A DNA stretch of 64,000 bases from Myrmaecium sp. VS I D KN 1 (taxonomy: Eukaryota; Ascomycota; Dothideomycetes; Valsariales; Valsariaceae). The notes beneath the pieces are model-generated. The model was not told the DNA's origin and made no database searches. It saw nothing but the letters and a program-made list of their open reading frames with translations. Within the stretch, counting starts at the first letter, position 1; each line of letters opens with the position of its first letter. The stretch is taken from NCBI GenBank assembly GCA_019775845.1, contig JADQAV010000002.1, positions 930,001 through 994,000 of the forward strand. Direction: 5' to 3'. The position numbers were made by a program, and so were the translations under genes. This document shows, in pieces, positions 53,858 through 64,000 of this stretch.

Positions 53858-56800
53858 ATGGGTGTTACCGGCCTCTGGACCGTCGTGCAGCCCGCCGCGC
53901 GCCCGATCAAGATCGAAACACTGAACCGGAAGCGGCTTGCGGTCGACGCCTCGATTTGGATATACCAGTTTCTGAAGGCGGTGCGCGATAAGGAGGGGAA
54001 CGCGCTTCGGAACAGCCATGTGGTGGGCTTCTTCCGAAGGATATGCAAGCTCCTGTTCTTCGGGATCAAGCCGGTGTTTGTGTTCGATGGCGGGGCACCG
54101 GCGCTGAAGAGGCAGACAATCGCGGGAAGGAAGAAACGGAGGGAGGGTAGAAGGGAGGATGCGGTACGGACCGCTGGGAAACTACTGGCGCTCCAGATGC
54201 AGAGGAGGGCTGAGGAGGAAGAGAGAAAGAGAAAGGAGGCAAGACGGCAACCGAGGGCGGAAGATGAGGAGGAACAGCTTCCTGATGAGTTGGTATACGC
54301 GGAGGAGGTTCACATGGCACCAAAAGAGAGGCAACAGACTCGCAAGTTCAGGAAGACGGATGCCTACCACTTACCTGACTTGGACGTCTCGCTAGCGGAG
54401 ATGAGCGGGCCAAACGACCCAAGGATCATGTCCTTGGAAGAGCTGCAAAGCTATGCCAGGCAATTCGACTCGGGAGAAGATATCAATGTCTACGATTTCT
54501 CGAAGATCGACTTTGATAGCGTCTTCTTCCAGAGCTTACCCGCTTCCGATCGTTACAATATATTGAACGCCGCGAGGCTTAGGAGTAGACTGAGGATGGG
54601 CTACTCCAAGGAGCAACTGGATACTATGTTTCCCGACAGGATGGCCTTCTCGAAATTCCAAATTGAGCGCGTTAAGGAGAGAAATGAGCTCACTCAGCGT
54701 CTGATGCATCTCAACGGCATGGTGGAAGACCAATTTGGAGTAGGTGGAAGGGTGGCAGGTGAAAAGGGGCGCGAGTACGTTTTGGTCAAGAACGATGGCG
54801 TGGAAGGCGGATGGGCGTTGGGTGTTGTTACTAGCAGGGATGAGGGTCAGCGCAGCAAGCCTATCAATGTTGACGAGAAGGAACCGAAGCCTGAGGATGA
54901 GGATGATTCATGGGAAGATGATGAGTTCGAGGATGTGCCTATTGAAGGTCTCAATCGTCTTCCGAAGTCAAAGCCTGACTCTTCTCACCGCAGTAATCCT
55001 GCAAACGAGCTGGTGAAACGTAGACAAGCCTTTTATGCGTCGAGGAAAGGCTTCAATCGACAATCTCGTCCTTCGAGACCGGTTGCACAGGATCCGGATT
55101 CTCTTTTCCTCGAGCAGGAAGATGGCGAGGCAGCTGATGGCGACAAAGCAGGTGACAACATCGATGAGCTTTTTGAAGACCAACAAATAGAGCGTGTTGA
55201 TGAGGAGGAGGAAGACCTTCAACGGGCAATCCAGATGTCACTTGAGAACGTGCAGCCTCAGCAATCACAGCCTTCGGACGAAGAGGAGGAAGACGAGTTT
55301 GAGGAGGTATTCCTGCAGTCGAAGGCGGAGGCAGCGAAACCTTTCGCTGGCGGAAGTGGCCTTGCTATCGCTCGGATGGCGAATGCCAGAAGCACAAAAG
55401 CTGCCGCAGCTAAACCGCAGCCCTTCACGGCAAGTGATACTGAAGACGACGATGTTGACCTGCAAGCCGCATTGACTGAGTCAAGAATATCAAAACGCAA
55501 GACCAGTCCACCAAGAAGACGGATAGAAGGGCCAAGGGAGGCTCTGCCAGCCCCTTCCATCCAACCACCACAGAAGTCTAAGACGTCGAGTAATGCGCCG
55601 GGCTTTGATGGGCCTCTACCCTTCGAGAAGCTTGACCTGGGAAGTTCCCTGCTCGGGAAGAAAAAAATGAAACAGACAGAAGAAGACATGTCTGGCGGAT
55701 TTGAGAGGGATCTAACCGATCACAAGAAGAAGCCTCCGGCCGATCTTCCACCTTGGTTTGCTGGAGAGCGGGATATTGAAGCGGAGATCCGCGCGAGGAA
55801 GGCCCAAGAGAAGGCTCAGCGTGAGAAAGAAGAACAAAAAAGAATTCAGGAAGAAAAGAGTTTCATATTCAATGAGCCGACCTTACGTCGTCACCATACA
55901 CATGAAGTTATCGACCTTGAAGCATCACAAACAAACCAAAGCCAGGAGATCATCAGCATTGAGTCTTCCGACGAAGACGAAGCACAGGATGTAGCGCCTG
56001 TGGACAATGAGCTCCGCTTAGGCGATCTGGCAGATAAAGTGAGAGCGGAACCCCCAAAGCCGGTGGAAGAAGCGGTGAATGCCGCTGAAGCAGTGAAAGC
56101 TTCTGGAAAGACGGCAAACTCTTCTCCTCCTAATAATGTCCCGTTCACCGAGGATTCGGACGATGAACTTTTGGAGTGGGAGGCTAGCGATTATGAGGAT
56201 AACACCGTCGCTGCCGCTAGACAACAGCAGCTCGAACCAGCGGGAGGTATAATTCAGACCACGCCATCGCCTGCAGAGTCCGAATCCGAGTTCGAAGACG
56301 TACCAATGGCGCGACCAAAATCACCCGTTCACGTGAATGAGCCTGCTCCAGCAAAATCTGTGTCCCCCGAGTTCGAAGATGTGCCGATAGCACGTTCAAA
56401 GTCGCCCGCGGTAGCCAAAGAACGTTCGCCGGAACCCCTGGACGAGGAACTAGCTAACCTGCCCGATGAAGAGGATGAGACGATTCCGGCGCCAGCTAGC
56501 GGTCTTGCGAACCAAGATCAAGTGCTGATCGATCTTGACTCCGATGAGGAGCTATACTCCGATCCGGAGGATGCTCAACTATTTCAACAGCTCGCCGACG
56601 AGGCTGAAGAACACGCACGTTTCGCATCCTCTCTCAACAACCACGAGTCTACGCCAGCAACCACTGCCCAGGGTATCGCCGAGTATGAACGCGAGCTCAA
56701 GCAACTCCGCTCACAACAGAAAAAGGACCGCCGGGACGCCGACGAGGTAACGCAGACCATGATCACGGAATGCCAACAGCTCCTTGCACTCTTCGGTCTC

Positions 56801-57814
56801 CCTTACGTCACTGCCCCCATGGAAGCTGAGGCGCAGTGCGCTGAGCTGGTCAAGCTAGGCTTGGTCGACGGCATCGTCACCGACGACAGCGATTGCTTCC
56901 TCTTCGGCGGAACGCGCGTGTACAAGAACATGTTCAACGCGGCCAAATTCGTCGAATGCTACCTCCTTTCCGACCTCGAGTCCTCCTTCTCCCTGACGCG
57001 TCACAAGCTCATCCAGGCCGCCCTGCTGCTGGGCAGCGACTACACCGAGGGTCTCCCGGGCATCGGACCCGTCACCGCGCTCGAGATCCTCAGCGAGTTC
57101 GGCGACCTGCGCGAATTCGCCCGGTGGTGGGCGGACGTGCAATCCGGTCAGCGACCCGCCGCCGCCGACGCGGACAACGCCTTCCGCCGCAAGTTCCGCA
57201 AGACGCACGCGGCCAAGCTCTTCCTGCCCCCCGGCTTCCCCGATCCCCGCGTTGAGCAGGCCTACCTGGAGCCCGAGGTGGACAAGGACCCGAGCCCGTT
57301 CCAGTGGGGCGTGCCCGACCTGGGCGCGCTGCGGAAGTTCCTCATGAGCACGATCGGCTGGGGCCCCGACCGGACGGACGAGGTCCTCGTCCCCGTCATT
57401 CGGGACATGAACCGTCGGGAGAAGGAGGGGACGCAGAGCAACATCACGCGCTTCTTCGACGGCGGCGTTGGCGTCGGCGCGGCGGGCGCGGCGGGACCGG
57501 CGGACGGGCGGAGGGCGCACAAGGGCAGTCAGCGGATGGTGCGGGCGTTGGGGAAGCTGGCGGGCAAGGTCCCGGATGGGGAGAAGGCTTCCGGGCGCGC
57601 TGAGCAGGGGAAGGCTGCAGCGAGCAAGCGGGCGACGGGCGGGAAAAGGAAGAAGGCTGCGGAGGCGGAGAGGTCGGCGGATGGAACTGAAGAGGATGGA
57701 GACGCGGAACACGAGGAGCCGAAGAGGAAGGCTCGAAGAGGGACTCGGACGGAGAGGAATCCCTCTTCTAGAACGAGGCAAAGTGCGGCTGCACGCGCGC
57801 CGGAGGAGACGTGA
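53858..57814 (+). CDS. RAD2: DNA repair endonuclease Rad2/XPG (Rad13)
   Basis: Single exon, 1318 residues. The N-nuclease domain starts at residue 1 (MGVTGLWTVVQPAARPI, LAVDASIWIYQFLKAVRD, FFGIKPVFVFDGGAP). A long acidic spacer follows, with a ubiquitin-interacting-like motif near residues 449-467 (EEEEDLQRAIQMSLENVQ). The internal nuclease domain begins near 968 (ECQQLLALFGLPYVTAPMEA) with the catalytic acidic residues in MEAEAQCAEL, TDDSDCFLFG and LLLGSDYTEGLPGIGP. A PCNA-binding box QSNITRFF lies near 1193-1200. The tail is Lys/Arg-rich, probably nuclear localisation. XPG-family proteins cut the 3' side of the lesion bubble in nucleotide excision repair. The split N and I domains with a long spacer separate it from FEN1 and EXO1. 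All key motifs look intact. Confidence 0.96.
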   Translation: MGVTGLWTVVQPAARPIKIETLNRKRLAVDASIWIYQFLKAVRDKEGNALRNSHVVGFFRRICKLLFFGIKPVFVFDGGAPALKRQTIAGRKKRREGRREDAVRTAGKLLALQMQRRAEEEERKRKEARRQPRAEDEEEQLPDELVYAEEVHMAPKERQQTRKFRKTDAYHLPDLDVSLAEMSGPNDPRIMSLEELQSYARQFDSGEDINVYDFSKIDFDSVFFQSLPASDRYNILNAARLRSRLRMGYSKEQLDTMFPDRMAFSKFQIERVKERNELTQRLMHLNGMVEDQFGVGGRVAGEKGREYVLVKNDGVEGGWALGVVTSRDEGQRSKPINVDEKEPKPEDEDDSWEDDEFEDVPIEGLNRLPKSKPDSSHRSNPANELVKRRQAFYASRKGFNRQSRPSRPVAQDPDSLFLEQEDGEAADGDKAGDNIDELFEDQQIERVDEEEEDLQRAIQMSLENVQPQQSQPSDEEEEDEFEEVFLQSKAEAAKPFAGGSGLAIARMANARSTKAAAAKPQPFTASDTEDDDVDLQAALTESRISKRKTSPPRRRIEGPREALPAPSIQPPQKSKTSSNAPGFDGPLPFEKLDLGSSLLGKKKMKQTEEDMSGGFERDLTDHKKKPPADLPPWFAGERDIEAEIRARKAQEKAQREKEEQKRIQEEKSFIFNEPTLRRHHTHEVIDLEASQTNQSQEIISIESSDEDEAQDVAPVDNELRLGDLADKVRAEPPKPVEEAVNAAEAVKASGKTANSSPPNNVPFTEDSDDELLEWEASDYEDNTVAAARQQQLEPAGGIIQTTPSPAESESEFEDVPMARPKSPVHVNEPAPAKSVSPEFEDVPIARSKSPAVAKERSPEPLDEELANLPDEEDETIPAPASGLANQDQVLIDLDSDEELYSDPEDAQLFQQLADEAEEHARFASSLNNHESTPATTAQGIAEYERELKQLRSQQKKDRRDADEVTQTMITECQQLLALFGLPYVTAPMEAEAQCAELVKLGLVDGIVTDDSDCFLFGGTRVYKNMFNAAKFVECYLLSDLESSFSLTRHKLIQAALLLGSDYTEGLPGIGPVTALEILSEFGDLREFARWWADVQSGQRPAAADADNAFRRKFRKTHAAKLFLPPGFPDPRVEQAYLEPEVDKDPSPFQWGVPDLGALRKFLMSTIGWGPDRTDEVLVPVIRDMNRREKEGTQSNITRFFDGGVGVGAAGAAGPADGRRAHKGSQRMVRALGKLAGKVPDGEKASGRAEQGKAAASKRATGGKRKKAAEAERSADGTEEDGDAEHEEPKRKARRGTRTERNPSSRTRQSAAARAPEET

Positions 57815-58125
57815 ATCGGATCAGATAGGATGTACGTGTTGGTCTAAAAGCTCCTCTCATACCCCTCAATGAAAGACAATCATCCGCCAAGTGTTGTAAT
57901 CGAGATCTTAGATCTTCCCTGTCATTGGTAGAGTCCTTGATGACAATAGAAAAGGAAACGAAAACAAAACCAATCCGTGGCACCGTATAGAACCACCGTG
58001 TAGTGCCCAGCTCCCATAAAACCCTTATAACGCCTATTTCTGGAATCAGATGAATCAAAGCCCACCATCCACCCACCCAATATCCCAGGTGACCCTGAAC
58101 CCAAATGAGCATGTTTGCTTTTCCC
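57815..58125. other. Convergent intergenic region (RAD2 / INO80F-like)
   Basis: 311 bp holding two 3' ends; nothing else seen. Confidence 0.5.
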
Positions 58126-59162
58126 CTACCGATTCACCGCCGTGAACCCCCCGCCGCTAGAGCCAGCGGCCGGTTCCGCATCCGTCATCTCGGTATCAGG
58201 CGGGACTCCGCGGTCGCCGTTGGCGTCCACGGTGACATCCGGGCCCGCGCCGAGCATCTCGCCCGTGGCGCCGCGGCCGCCCGACCCGGCGCCGTACGGC
58301 CGCTTGGCATCCGCCCCGCCGCCGTTCTCGTGTTTCCGGCCGGGCTCGTCGGCGTAGGGGTTGTCGAGGAAGAGGGGGGCGGCGGCGCGGGTTTGCGGGC
58401 CGGATGGGTGGGCCAGCGGCGATGCGGACGCGCCGTTGGAGGTGGGAGCGGCGGTGCCGTTGAAGAGGATGCCGCTGCGGGACGGGTCTGGGGTTGAGTG
58501 CGCGGATGACATCGCGGGCGCCCCGTGGGCCGTCGATTGCTGGCCTGCGACGGAGGTGGGAGGAGATCCTTGCGACGGAAGTCCTGTGGTGGAGGCATTG
58601 GCTGGAGGTGTCCCTTTTCTATGTGGGCGTTTGGTCCGCATCGGCCTTTCGTGGGGCTACCGTGGCGCAAACAAATCGAAATCAGTACGCTTGTCGAACC
58701 ATGCGTGTTGTTTGGAGGAGGGTTGGTTGCTATGAGCGTACCGTAGGGGGTGGGCTCTCGCTCCTGTCGCTGTCATCGACATTGTACTCCATGCGGGCGG
58801 CCAGCCGTTCGAGGAGGAATGCGCGCTCTAAACGCATCTTCTTGATCCCACGCCGGAGCCGCTGGATGCGCGCCCGTGTGGCATCGTTGTTCTCTTCGAT
58901 GTCGTTGATCCGTCGTCGCAGCTCGACACACTTGCGGTAGTACGCCGTCTCGACGGACGGGGGCAGATCCTTGTTGGGACGGCCTGGACAAAGAGATGTT
59001 AGCATACGGCGAACATCTTTCAGGTGTCATTGCGAGTGATGGAGGTTCGCGAGACGTCTGGCTGCGGCGTAGGCATTCGCGAGGAGCGCGCATCGTGCCA
59101 TGCCTGACGGAGGAGAGATGGGGAGAGAGCTGGACATGCGCAAACCACATACTTGAGGGCAT
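58126..59162 (-). CDS. INO80 complex subunit F-like protein
   Basis: Exons 59162-59153, 58983-58742 and 58656-58126 give 260 residues. The first coding exon has only 10 nt; intron 58984-59152 (169 bp) has a GTATGT donor and TGCTAACA branch, and the junction reads MPS-SRPNKDLPPSVETAYYR. Intron 58657-58741 is 85 bp. Residues about 10-70 form a basic coiled coil (VELRRRINDIEENNDATRAR, RLRRGIKKMRLERAFLLERL) that I associate with the fungal INO80-F domain of INO80 chromatin-remodelling complexes. The rest is Pro/Ser/Gly/Ala-rich and disordered (TPPANASTTGLPSQGSPPTS). The INO80 link is from recollection of the domain; a generic nuclear coiled-coil protein is the alternative. Confidence 0.7.
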
Positions 59163-59532
59163 TTTGCGGTCTTGACGCCCGGTGAGAGCTCTGGCGACGA
59201 AGACGCGAGAGGTAGTACGTTGCAGTTGTTGGGAAGGTGAATGTAGGTAAGTGGTAGGTAAGAGCTCCAAGTAGCCTGGGCGTTCGCTTGGATGCCAGGA
59301 TGTCGCCCGCCGGGCGAGCGAAGCTCTCGGCGATCCGGTTATTCCTGCCGCATTCATACCTAAGGCAACCACATAGGTATTATTCAATATCACAACCAAA
59401 TGCAGAATCACGCAACGATTGCGCAAGACATAAAAACATGGGTATTGCTCCTCTAAAAATTGGTATCAAGGTCCTTTCCTTCATGTAAAAGAAAAGGGGG
59501 ACTCAGAAACATATATCATTTAAAACAGCACC
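59163..59532. other. Intergenic: INO80F-like promoter and FHIP 3' flank
   Basis: 370 bp. It is GC-rich near the INO80F-like gene and AT-rich near 59360-59530. No gene seen. Confidence 0.5.
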
Positions 59533-62410
59533 CTACCCAAATTTCACCTCCTGGAACAAACTCGCCCGGACCTGCATCAACGCGACCAGCTCGAGGATGA
59601 ATTCCTGAAGGATGACCACATTCGTGACGACGTGGCCCAGGCTGGCGTACTTCATCTCCGCCTCATCCTCGGCAGCCTCTTTGGCTTCAGCTTCAGAAGC
59701 GGGCGCGGGCGCCGCACTAGAAGTGTGATGGTCATCTCCTGCTTCGGTCACCCCAGTCGGCATGACCTCAACCGCAACACCAGCCTTGAACTTGACCCGG
59801 CGCCTCCACACAGCCGAGTCGCCCATGCTGGTGACAGTGTTGACCACGTCGGCCATCAGCCTTCCATGAGTCTCGCTGGACGGTGAAAGCTCGCGCGAGT
59901 CCGGTTTTCCACGGTCAGGGCTGACGAGCGCCCGGCCACCATGTCGAGATGGCGGCGCAGGCGAAGTCATGTTTCCCACACCTTCTTTCCGTCCTCGGGG
60001 CGACTGGGACCGCGACGGGCTGACGGTGCTTTCGAACACCCGTTTGGGTATCTGCGTCCACGCCGAGCTTGGTGCGTCGGCGGAGGAGCGAGACGGAAGA
60101 GGCTGTGGCGGTGGAGCCGCTCGGATGGCTTCGCTGATGTCTTCGTGCATACGGAATGCGTGCTTGCGATCCTGCACGAGCTGGTCGAGGTTGGGAACAT
60201 CCGCGCGGATCACGTCGAGCTGACTTTGGAGCGACTGGAGGCAACCGAGAACCGGAGGCGTATCCGTAGCCGTCCATCTGGGACGCCGGCGAGCCTGGTA
60301 CAAGTTAGGAAACGGTTGCTCCTCGTTTTGGTCGTCCTCTTCTGACGAGAATTTGTATTTCAGCGGTTCGAGCGCAAGCCAGGACTCGAGGCGGAGCTGA
60401 CCACAGGCGACGAGGTTTACAAACGTCTCCGTCAAACTGAGGTTGGTTTCGACATCGTTGACGAAGAACTGCAAGAGCAGGCGCAGCAGAGACCGGAAGA
60501 GAGGGTCTTCCGGCACCAGGTAATGCGCCACGACATTCCGCGGTTGATCTATCTTAAAGTGGTCCATGCTAGGCGATCCAGTTTCCACGGTGTCCAGTAG
60601 CCGCAGCGAGCAAGGGTGGGACTCTATAAGACAGAGCATGTCTCTGCAATGAGTCTCATAGGCTTCGTCCACACCGTGTTCCCCTCCTATGGCAATCGCA
60701 AGCGAAAGATACGCATCCATCTCCGCGTTCAATGCCCCGATGGTCCGGAACGGGTCCCGCACATGAACGTCGACCACCTTCAGGAGGGTCCCAACGGCGT
60801 AATTGTGATTCTTGCTGACAAGGATCGTCACGAGACGGAGTGCGGAGATGACGGTATGCGGATTCTTCGACCCTATGCTGGCAAGGATCAAATCGACGAG
60901 GTTGAACAAAGAGGGATTCGGTCTATCCTCGTCTTGCGTGCCCTCATTGAGAAGCATAAGCGAGTGTCGTCGTCTTTCTGCGAGTGGAGAGCCGGGCCCT
61001 TCTTTCTTGGGAAACGAAGGCTCGGGAAGTGCAAGGAGATAATGCAGGATCATGTGGATCAGTTCTGGGTGATCGAGAGCATCTAGGATTCGCCTCAGGT
61101 ATGTGAGCACAGCGACGGAGGAACCCCCATCAATGTCGGACGATTCCAGGAGTGAGGGGTATCTGGATGGGTAATTTGTTAGTTTTGCCCCCTGAAGCTT
61201 TCAGGAAAGTGACCTACAAAAGTTGCTGGAGGAAAAGGATCTGAAAATGGTCGGTCAACGTTTGTCGCACGTCAATGGACCGGCAGTGCTCGAGCACGTC
61301 CTGCCAAAACGCTAGATATGACATGAAAGTGTCCATGTGGACCTTGAACTCGTCTGAAAACATATTCTCGGCATCTGTAGCCGGCTGTGACTCCGTGTAA
61401 TCCGACAGCGCCAGAATTATAGGAAGATCGGGCGCGGCATGGACGATGGAGAGTTTCCTGCAAGACAGTGTCAGCGAAGCTGCTGCAAGTTAGTGTTCCT
61501 TGCTGCTGTACCTGCTAAGCTGGCTGTACAGCGCCCCCAATCCAGTAGCCATGAGCGTCGCAAGATCGCTTTCCACAATCCACCGCTCCAGATCCGGGGA
61601 TTTGGACGCCGACTCAAAGATGTACAACAGCCCCGTGCGCGCAAAATCGCCAATTCGGCCCTCATGGTGTACATGGTCGATGAGCTGATAGCAGAGCGGG
61701 AAGTCCTCCTTCTGCGTGGCCCCGGCGAAGGCATCCTGCTTGTTCGCAAAATCCAGCTCCTTGTCCTTCTTCTTCGTGAACCAGACGGCCAAAATGTCGG
61801 GCTGCAGCCGGATCTTCGCCGTGATGCCGAAGAGGACCTCGACGATCTCGGCCTCCGTGTCTTCGCCAATCGTCCCGGACCCGGCGCTCTTCCCGACCAA
61901 GGCCATCAGGTCCTGCGCGAAGCGCGCCTTGCCCAGGAAGTCCTCCTCCTCGCTGTCGATAAGCGCGCTGAACACCGCCACGGCCTCCCGCACGACGCCC
62001 TCATTGTACGATGTGGTGGCGATCTTGGAGACGGCGGTGTAGACGTAGGATGCGGCGGCATATTGGAGGCAGAGGTGAGGCGCTGGCGAGCGGGACTCCT
62101 CGGTGAGGATGGTCGCTAGTCGTTCGAAGCATGATCGGATGGCCTCAATGGCGGCGGGGTCGTTGGCTAAGGAGGGGGTTTTGTGCCATGTTTGCTGCTG
62201 GTCTTAGCTATTTGGAGATCAAGCTGTTTCCCATGGGATGCGTCGACGTACGAGGATGTGGTTATACACCCGCTTGAAGCGTGCCAGACGCTGTTGCGGA
62301 TTGTTCGCCGCGACCTGCTTCTTCGACCCGCCGATCAAGCGTGCCCACTGGACCGGCGGCGTCAGTAACGAGTGTAACGTGAGCATATGCACGGGACTTA
62401 CAAAATCCAT
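59533..62410 (-). CDS. fhipA: FHF complex subunit FHIP (Hook-interacting, RAI16-like)
   Basis: Exons 62410-62402, 62347-62252, 62194-61512, 61457-61218 and 61162-59533 give 885 residues. The first coding exon is three codons (MDF); splicing yields MDF-WARLIGGSKK, the family N-terminus, then RLARFKRVYNHIL-QTWHKTPS. Other junctions are QLS-RKLSIVHAAPDLP and FLQQL-LYPSLLESSDIDGGSS, followed by VAVLTYLRRILDALDHPELI. The middle is an all-helical RAI16/FHIP domain. The C-terminal part has a disordered Ser/Pro-rich linker and ends with a helix (VVILQEFILELVALMQVRAS). In Aspergillus FhipA works with Hook and Fts to attach early endosomes to dynein; the function here is by homology. Introns are 54, 57, 54 and 55 bp. 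The first, 62348-62401, is stop-free. Confidence 0.9.
62348..62401 (-). other. Stop-free 54-bp intron after codon 3 of FHIP
   Basis: GTAAGT donor, TTACTGAC branch, GTCCAG acceptor; divisible by three with no stop. Retention would insert 18 residues between MDF and WARLIGG. Confidence 0.8.
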
Positions 62411-62689
62411 CTCAGAGGCTGTCGCCACCCATGGGCGTGGAACGGTTCCTCAGTATGCGAAAGCGGTTTCTGCGGAGGTGGTCGGGAGCATCAGGAGGGG
62501 TTCTGGGTCGCGTTGATGCGCAGTCACGAGTAAACATTCTTCGAGCCTACAGAACGAGGCACGGTCACTACTTAGGCAAGAAGATGAATCAAGCAAGGTA
62601 AAATTAGTACTCTAGCATTGCAATGCAAACCCACGGCGATGAAACCGTCGGTGAAACGATCTAACATTTGAATGCCTGAGGCATCAATA

Positions 62690-64000
62690 TCACTCCGCGC
62701 CTTGATCTTTGGCCGGGGGCCTCCAGTCGAAGAGGTCAAATGCCTCCGTGCTCCATGGGCCAACATCTGTATCCACCTCCACAGCGACTTTGGGCTCAGG
62801 CCGCCGTGCCGTCTTCCCTGCCCCTAGACTGTTTGTTCGACGTAGCGAACGCTTTGTTGAAGCTCTCGCTTGAGGTCTTGCTTGAACAGCCGAAGTAATA
62901 CTTTCAGTTGTTTCATCTGTCGGTGAAGGAGCGTCGTTCTCAGAGCGCACCCGCCGAAAAGGGCGAGAGGCATTCTCCTCAGCTTCAACGCCATCACGTT
63001 GGACGGCGTTCTCATCAAGGCCTGCAATGGCCGCCCCTGTCCCATTCCGTGCCTCCTGGTCCCTCTGTCCATGTACTAAGGCCATTGCTTCTAGCCCAGT
63101 TGCATTGACTCGCCCCCTTTGTCGAGTAGAGGAGGCTCTAGTATTACGAATAGCTTCAGCTACCGATTTCCTGCTCATGCTTGTACTTCGGCGCGTATCA
63201 ACAGGATGAAGATCTTCATTGGCAGCTCCTCTGCGAACAAGAGCAGTCCTGTCCGCAATGTCTTGCTCGCTATCTGAACTCTCGATGATTATAGGCGTTC
63301 CCGTGCGCTCGGCTCTCGAGCCATGTTCTGGCGCGGCAGGTAGAATATTCGATGGATGGTCATCGTCTGGTTTGGACTCATTGCGGGTTCCGTGCGACGA
63401 GGCTTGTGCCTTAGGTTTTACCTGTGGTTGGCAAAGCAGCGTTGCTCGAGAATTTCCTCGTCCCAGCTTCAGAGCCCTCGTCTGCGGATTCACTGGTAAT
63501 CTGGCCTGTACCGGCGACTTTTGCGCCTCAGTGCGGCGTTCCTCGTCCGCAAGCCTCTGAACGTTTACAACTTTGTTTGATACACTTACTGGCGGCGAAG
63601 ATGGTATAGTAATGGCAGGACGTGACGGAGTCATCTGCGAAGGTGGCTTTGGGAGCGTCCGTATCGATCTGGTCAGATGAGGCGTCTCTAGAAGGGACAG
63701 ATCGGAAGGCCTTTCGTTCTCGTCGTCCGAGGTTACATCGATCACCTCTTTCACTGAAAGTCGGGTCTGGCCCTCCGCTATAGGTTCCTTGGGTATGGCC
63801 TTTGCTTTGCATTTAGCGCTGAGGTTGATCATCCTAGACAGTATCGGCGTCTTCGAGGCGAATAATGAAGGTCTAGTAGTTTTTGTCACGGTGAAGCCAG
63901 TCTCCGAGTCTCCTAGCCTTGGTCGTTTCAGCGGCCGGTCCGCATTCCAGTCGCGACGAGTATTGGTCCGCTCCTCGAATGGTGACCTTGTCGGAAGCAA
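62690..64000 (-). CDS. Unrecognised nuclear-type protein with SUMO-interaction-like motifs (5' partial)
   Basis: The frame is open to the window edge, so the N-terminus is missing; 436 residues are visible. Composition is Arg/Ser/Pro-rich and disordered. Two hydrophobic-acidic patches look like SUMO-interaction motifs: VIDVTSDDE (near visible residue 86) and PIIIESSDSEQD (near 236). Basic stretches such as RPLKRPRLGD could be nuclear localisation signals. The C-terminus ends in a Trp/Phe-rich motif, GPWSTEAFDLFDWRPP, which looks conserved and may bind a partner. I cannot assign a function; a DNA-repair or chromatin protein is a guess from the motifs. The stop is at 62690-62692. Confidence 0.6.
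   Translation of the reverse strand: MLPTRSPFEERTNTRRDWNADRPLKRPRLGDSETGFTVTKTTRPSLFASKTPILSRMINLSAKCKAKAIPKEPIAEGQTRLSVKEVIDVTSDDENERPSDLSLLETPHLTRSIRTLPKPPSQMTPSRPAITIPSSPPVSVSNKVVNVQRLADEERRTEAQKSPVQARLPVNPQTRALKLGRGNSRATLLCQPQVKPKAQASSHGTRNESKPDDDHPSNILPAAPEHGSRAERTGTPIIIESSDSEQDIADRTALVRRGAANEDLHPVDTRRSTSMSRKSVAEAIRNTRASSTRQRGRVNATGLEAMALVHGQRDQEARNGTGAAIAGLDENAVQRDGVEAEENASRPFRRVRSENDAPSPTDETTESITSAVQARPQARASTKRSLRRTNSLGAGKTARRPEPKVAVEVDTDVGPWSTEAFDLFDWRPPAKDQGAE

Noticed and set aside
1-64000. tRNA genes
   Set aside because: I looked for the GGTTCGAATC-type B box with a matching acceptor stem. The partial GTTCGA matches seen fall inside coding exons.
1-64000. Secondary metabolite or other biosynthetic cluster
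   Set aside because: The enzymes present (PPAT, carbonic anhydrase, phosphatases, hydrolase) belong to unrelated housekeeping pathways; no backbone synthase is present.

Overview
The window is nuclear DNA of a filamentous ascomycete (Pezizomycotina). Reasons: about 23 closely packed genes on both strands; short introns of 49-75 bp, most with GTAAGT/GTATGT-type donors and CTAAC-like branch sites; GC-rich coding DNA; and fungal families such as Atg28, Spc7/KNL1 and fungal PIG-S. An E(z)/KMT6 H3K27 methyltransferase is present. To my knowledge Aspergillus and its close relatives lack it, so this is probably another lineage, but I cannot name genus or class. I saw no transposon, virus-like element, tRNA, rRNA or CRISPR array.

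Layout. 0-9 kb: 3' part of SPT5 (+), a Met22/Hal2-type phosphatase (+), and two LRR/F-box genes in a row (-). 10-15 kb: pantetheine-phosphate adenylyltransferase (-) divergent from a DCAF7/WDR68-type WD40 gene (+). 15-25 kb: WDR6 (+), a PAP2-fold membrane protein (-), an Atg28-like coiled-coil protein (-). 25-34 kb: secreted alpha-carbonic anhydrase (+), a SANT/Myb-like protein with a C-terminal module resembling ADP-ribosyltransferases (+), a Dpp1-type lipid phosphatase (-), an alpha/beta hydrolase (-). 34-42 kb: PIG-S/Gpi17 (+), an orphan membrane protein (-), an RRN9-domain Pol I factor with AT-hooks and a zinc finger (-). 42-48 kb: Spc7 kinetochore scaffold (-) divergent from ribosomal protein uS17/RPS11 (+). 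48-64 kb: KMT6 (+), RAD2/XPG (+), an INO80-F-like subunit (-), the FHIP dynein-adaptor subunit (-), and the edge-truncated end of a SUMO-interaction-motif protein (-).

Most genes are single-copy housekeeping genes and not a pathway cluster. The right third is rich in chromosome-biology genes (Spc7, KMT6, RAD2, INO80-F-like). Exon structures were worked out by hand from splice signals, reading phase and protein continuity, and every multi-exon model below sums to a whole number of codons. The most novel candidates are the SANT + ART-like protein (26630-29361), the composite RRN9 protein, several stop-free introns whose length is a multiple of three, and very small coding exons.
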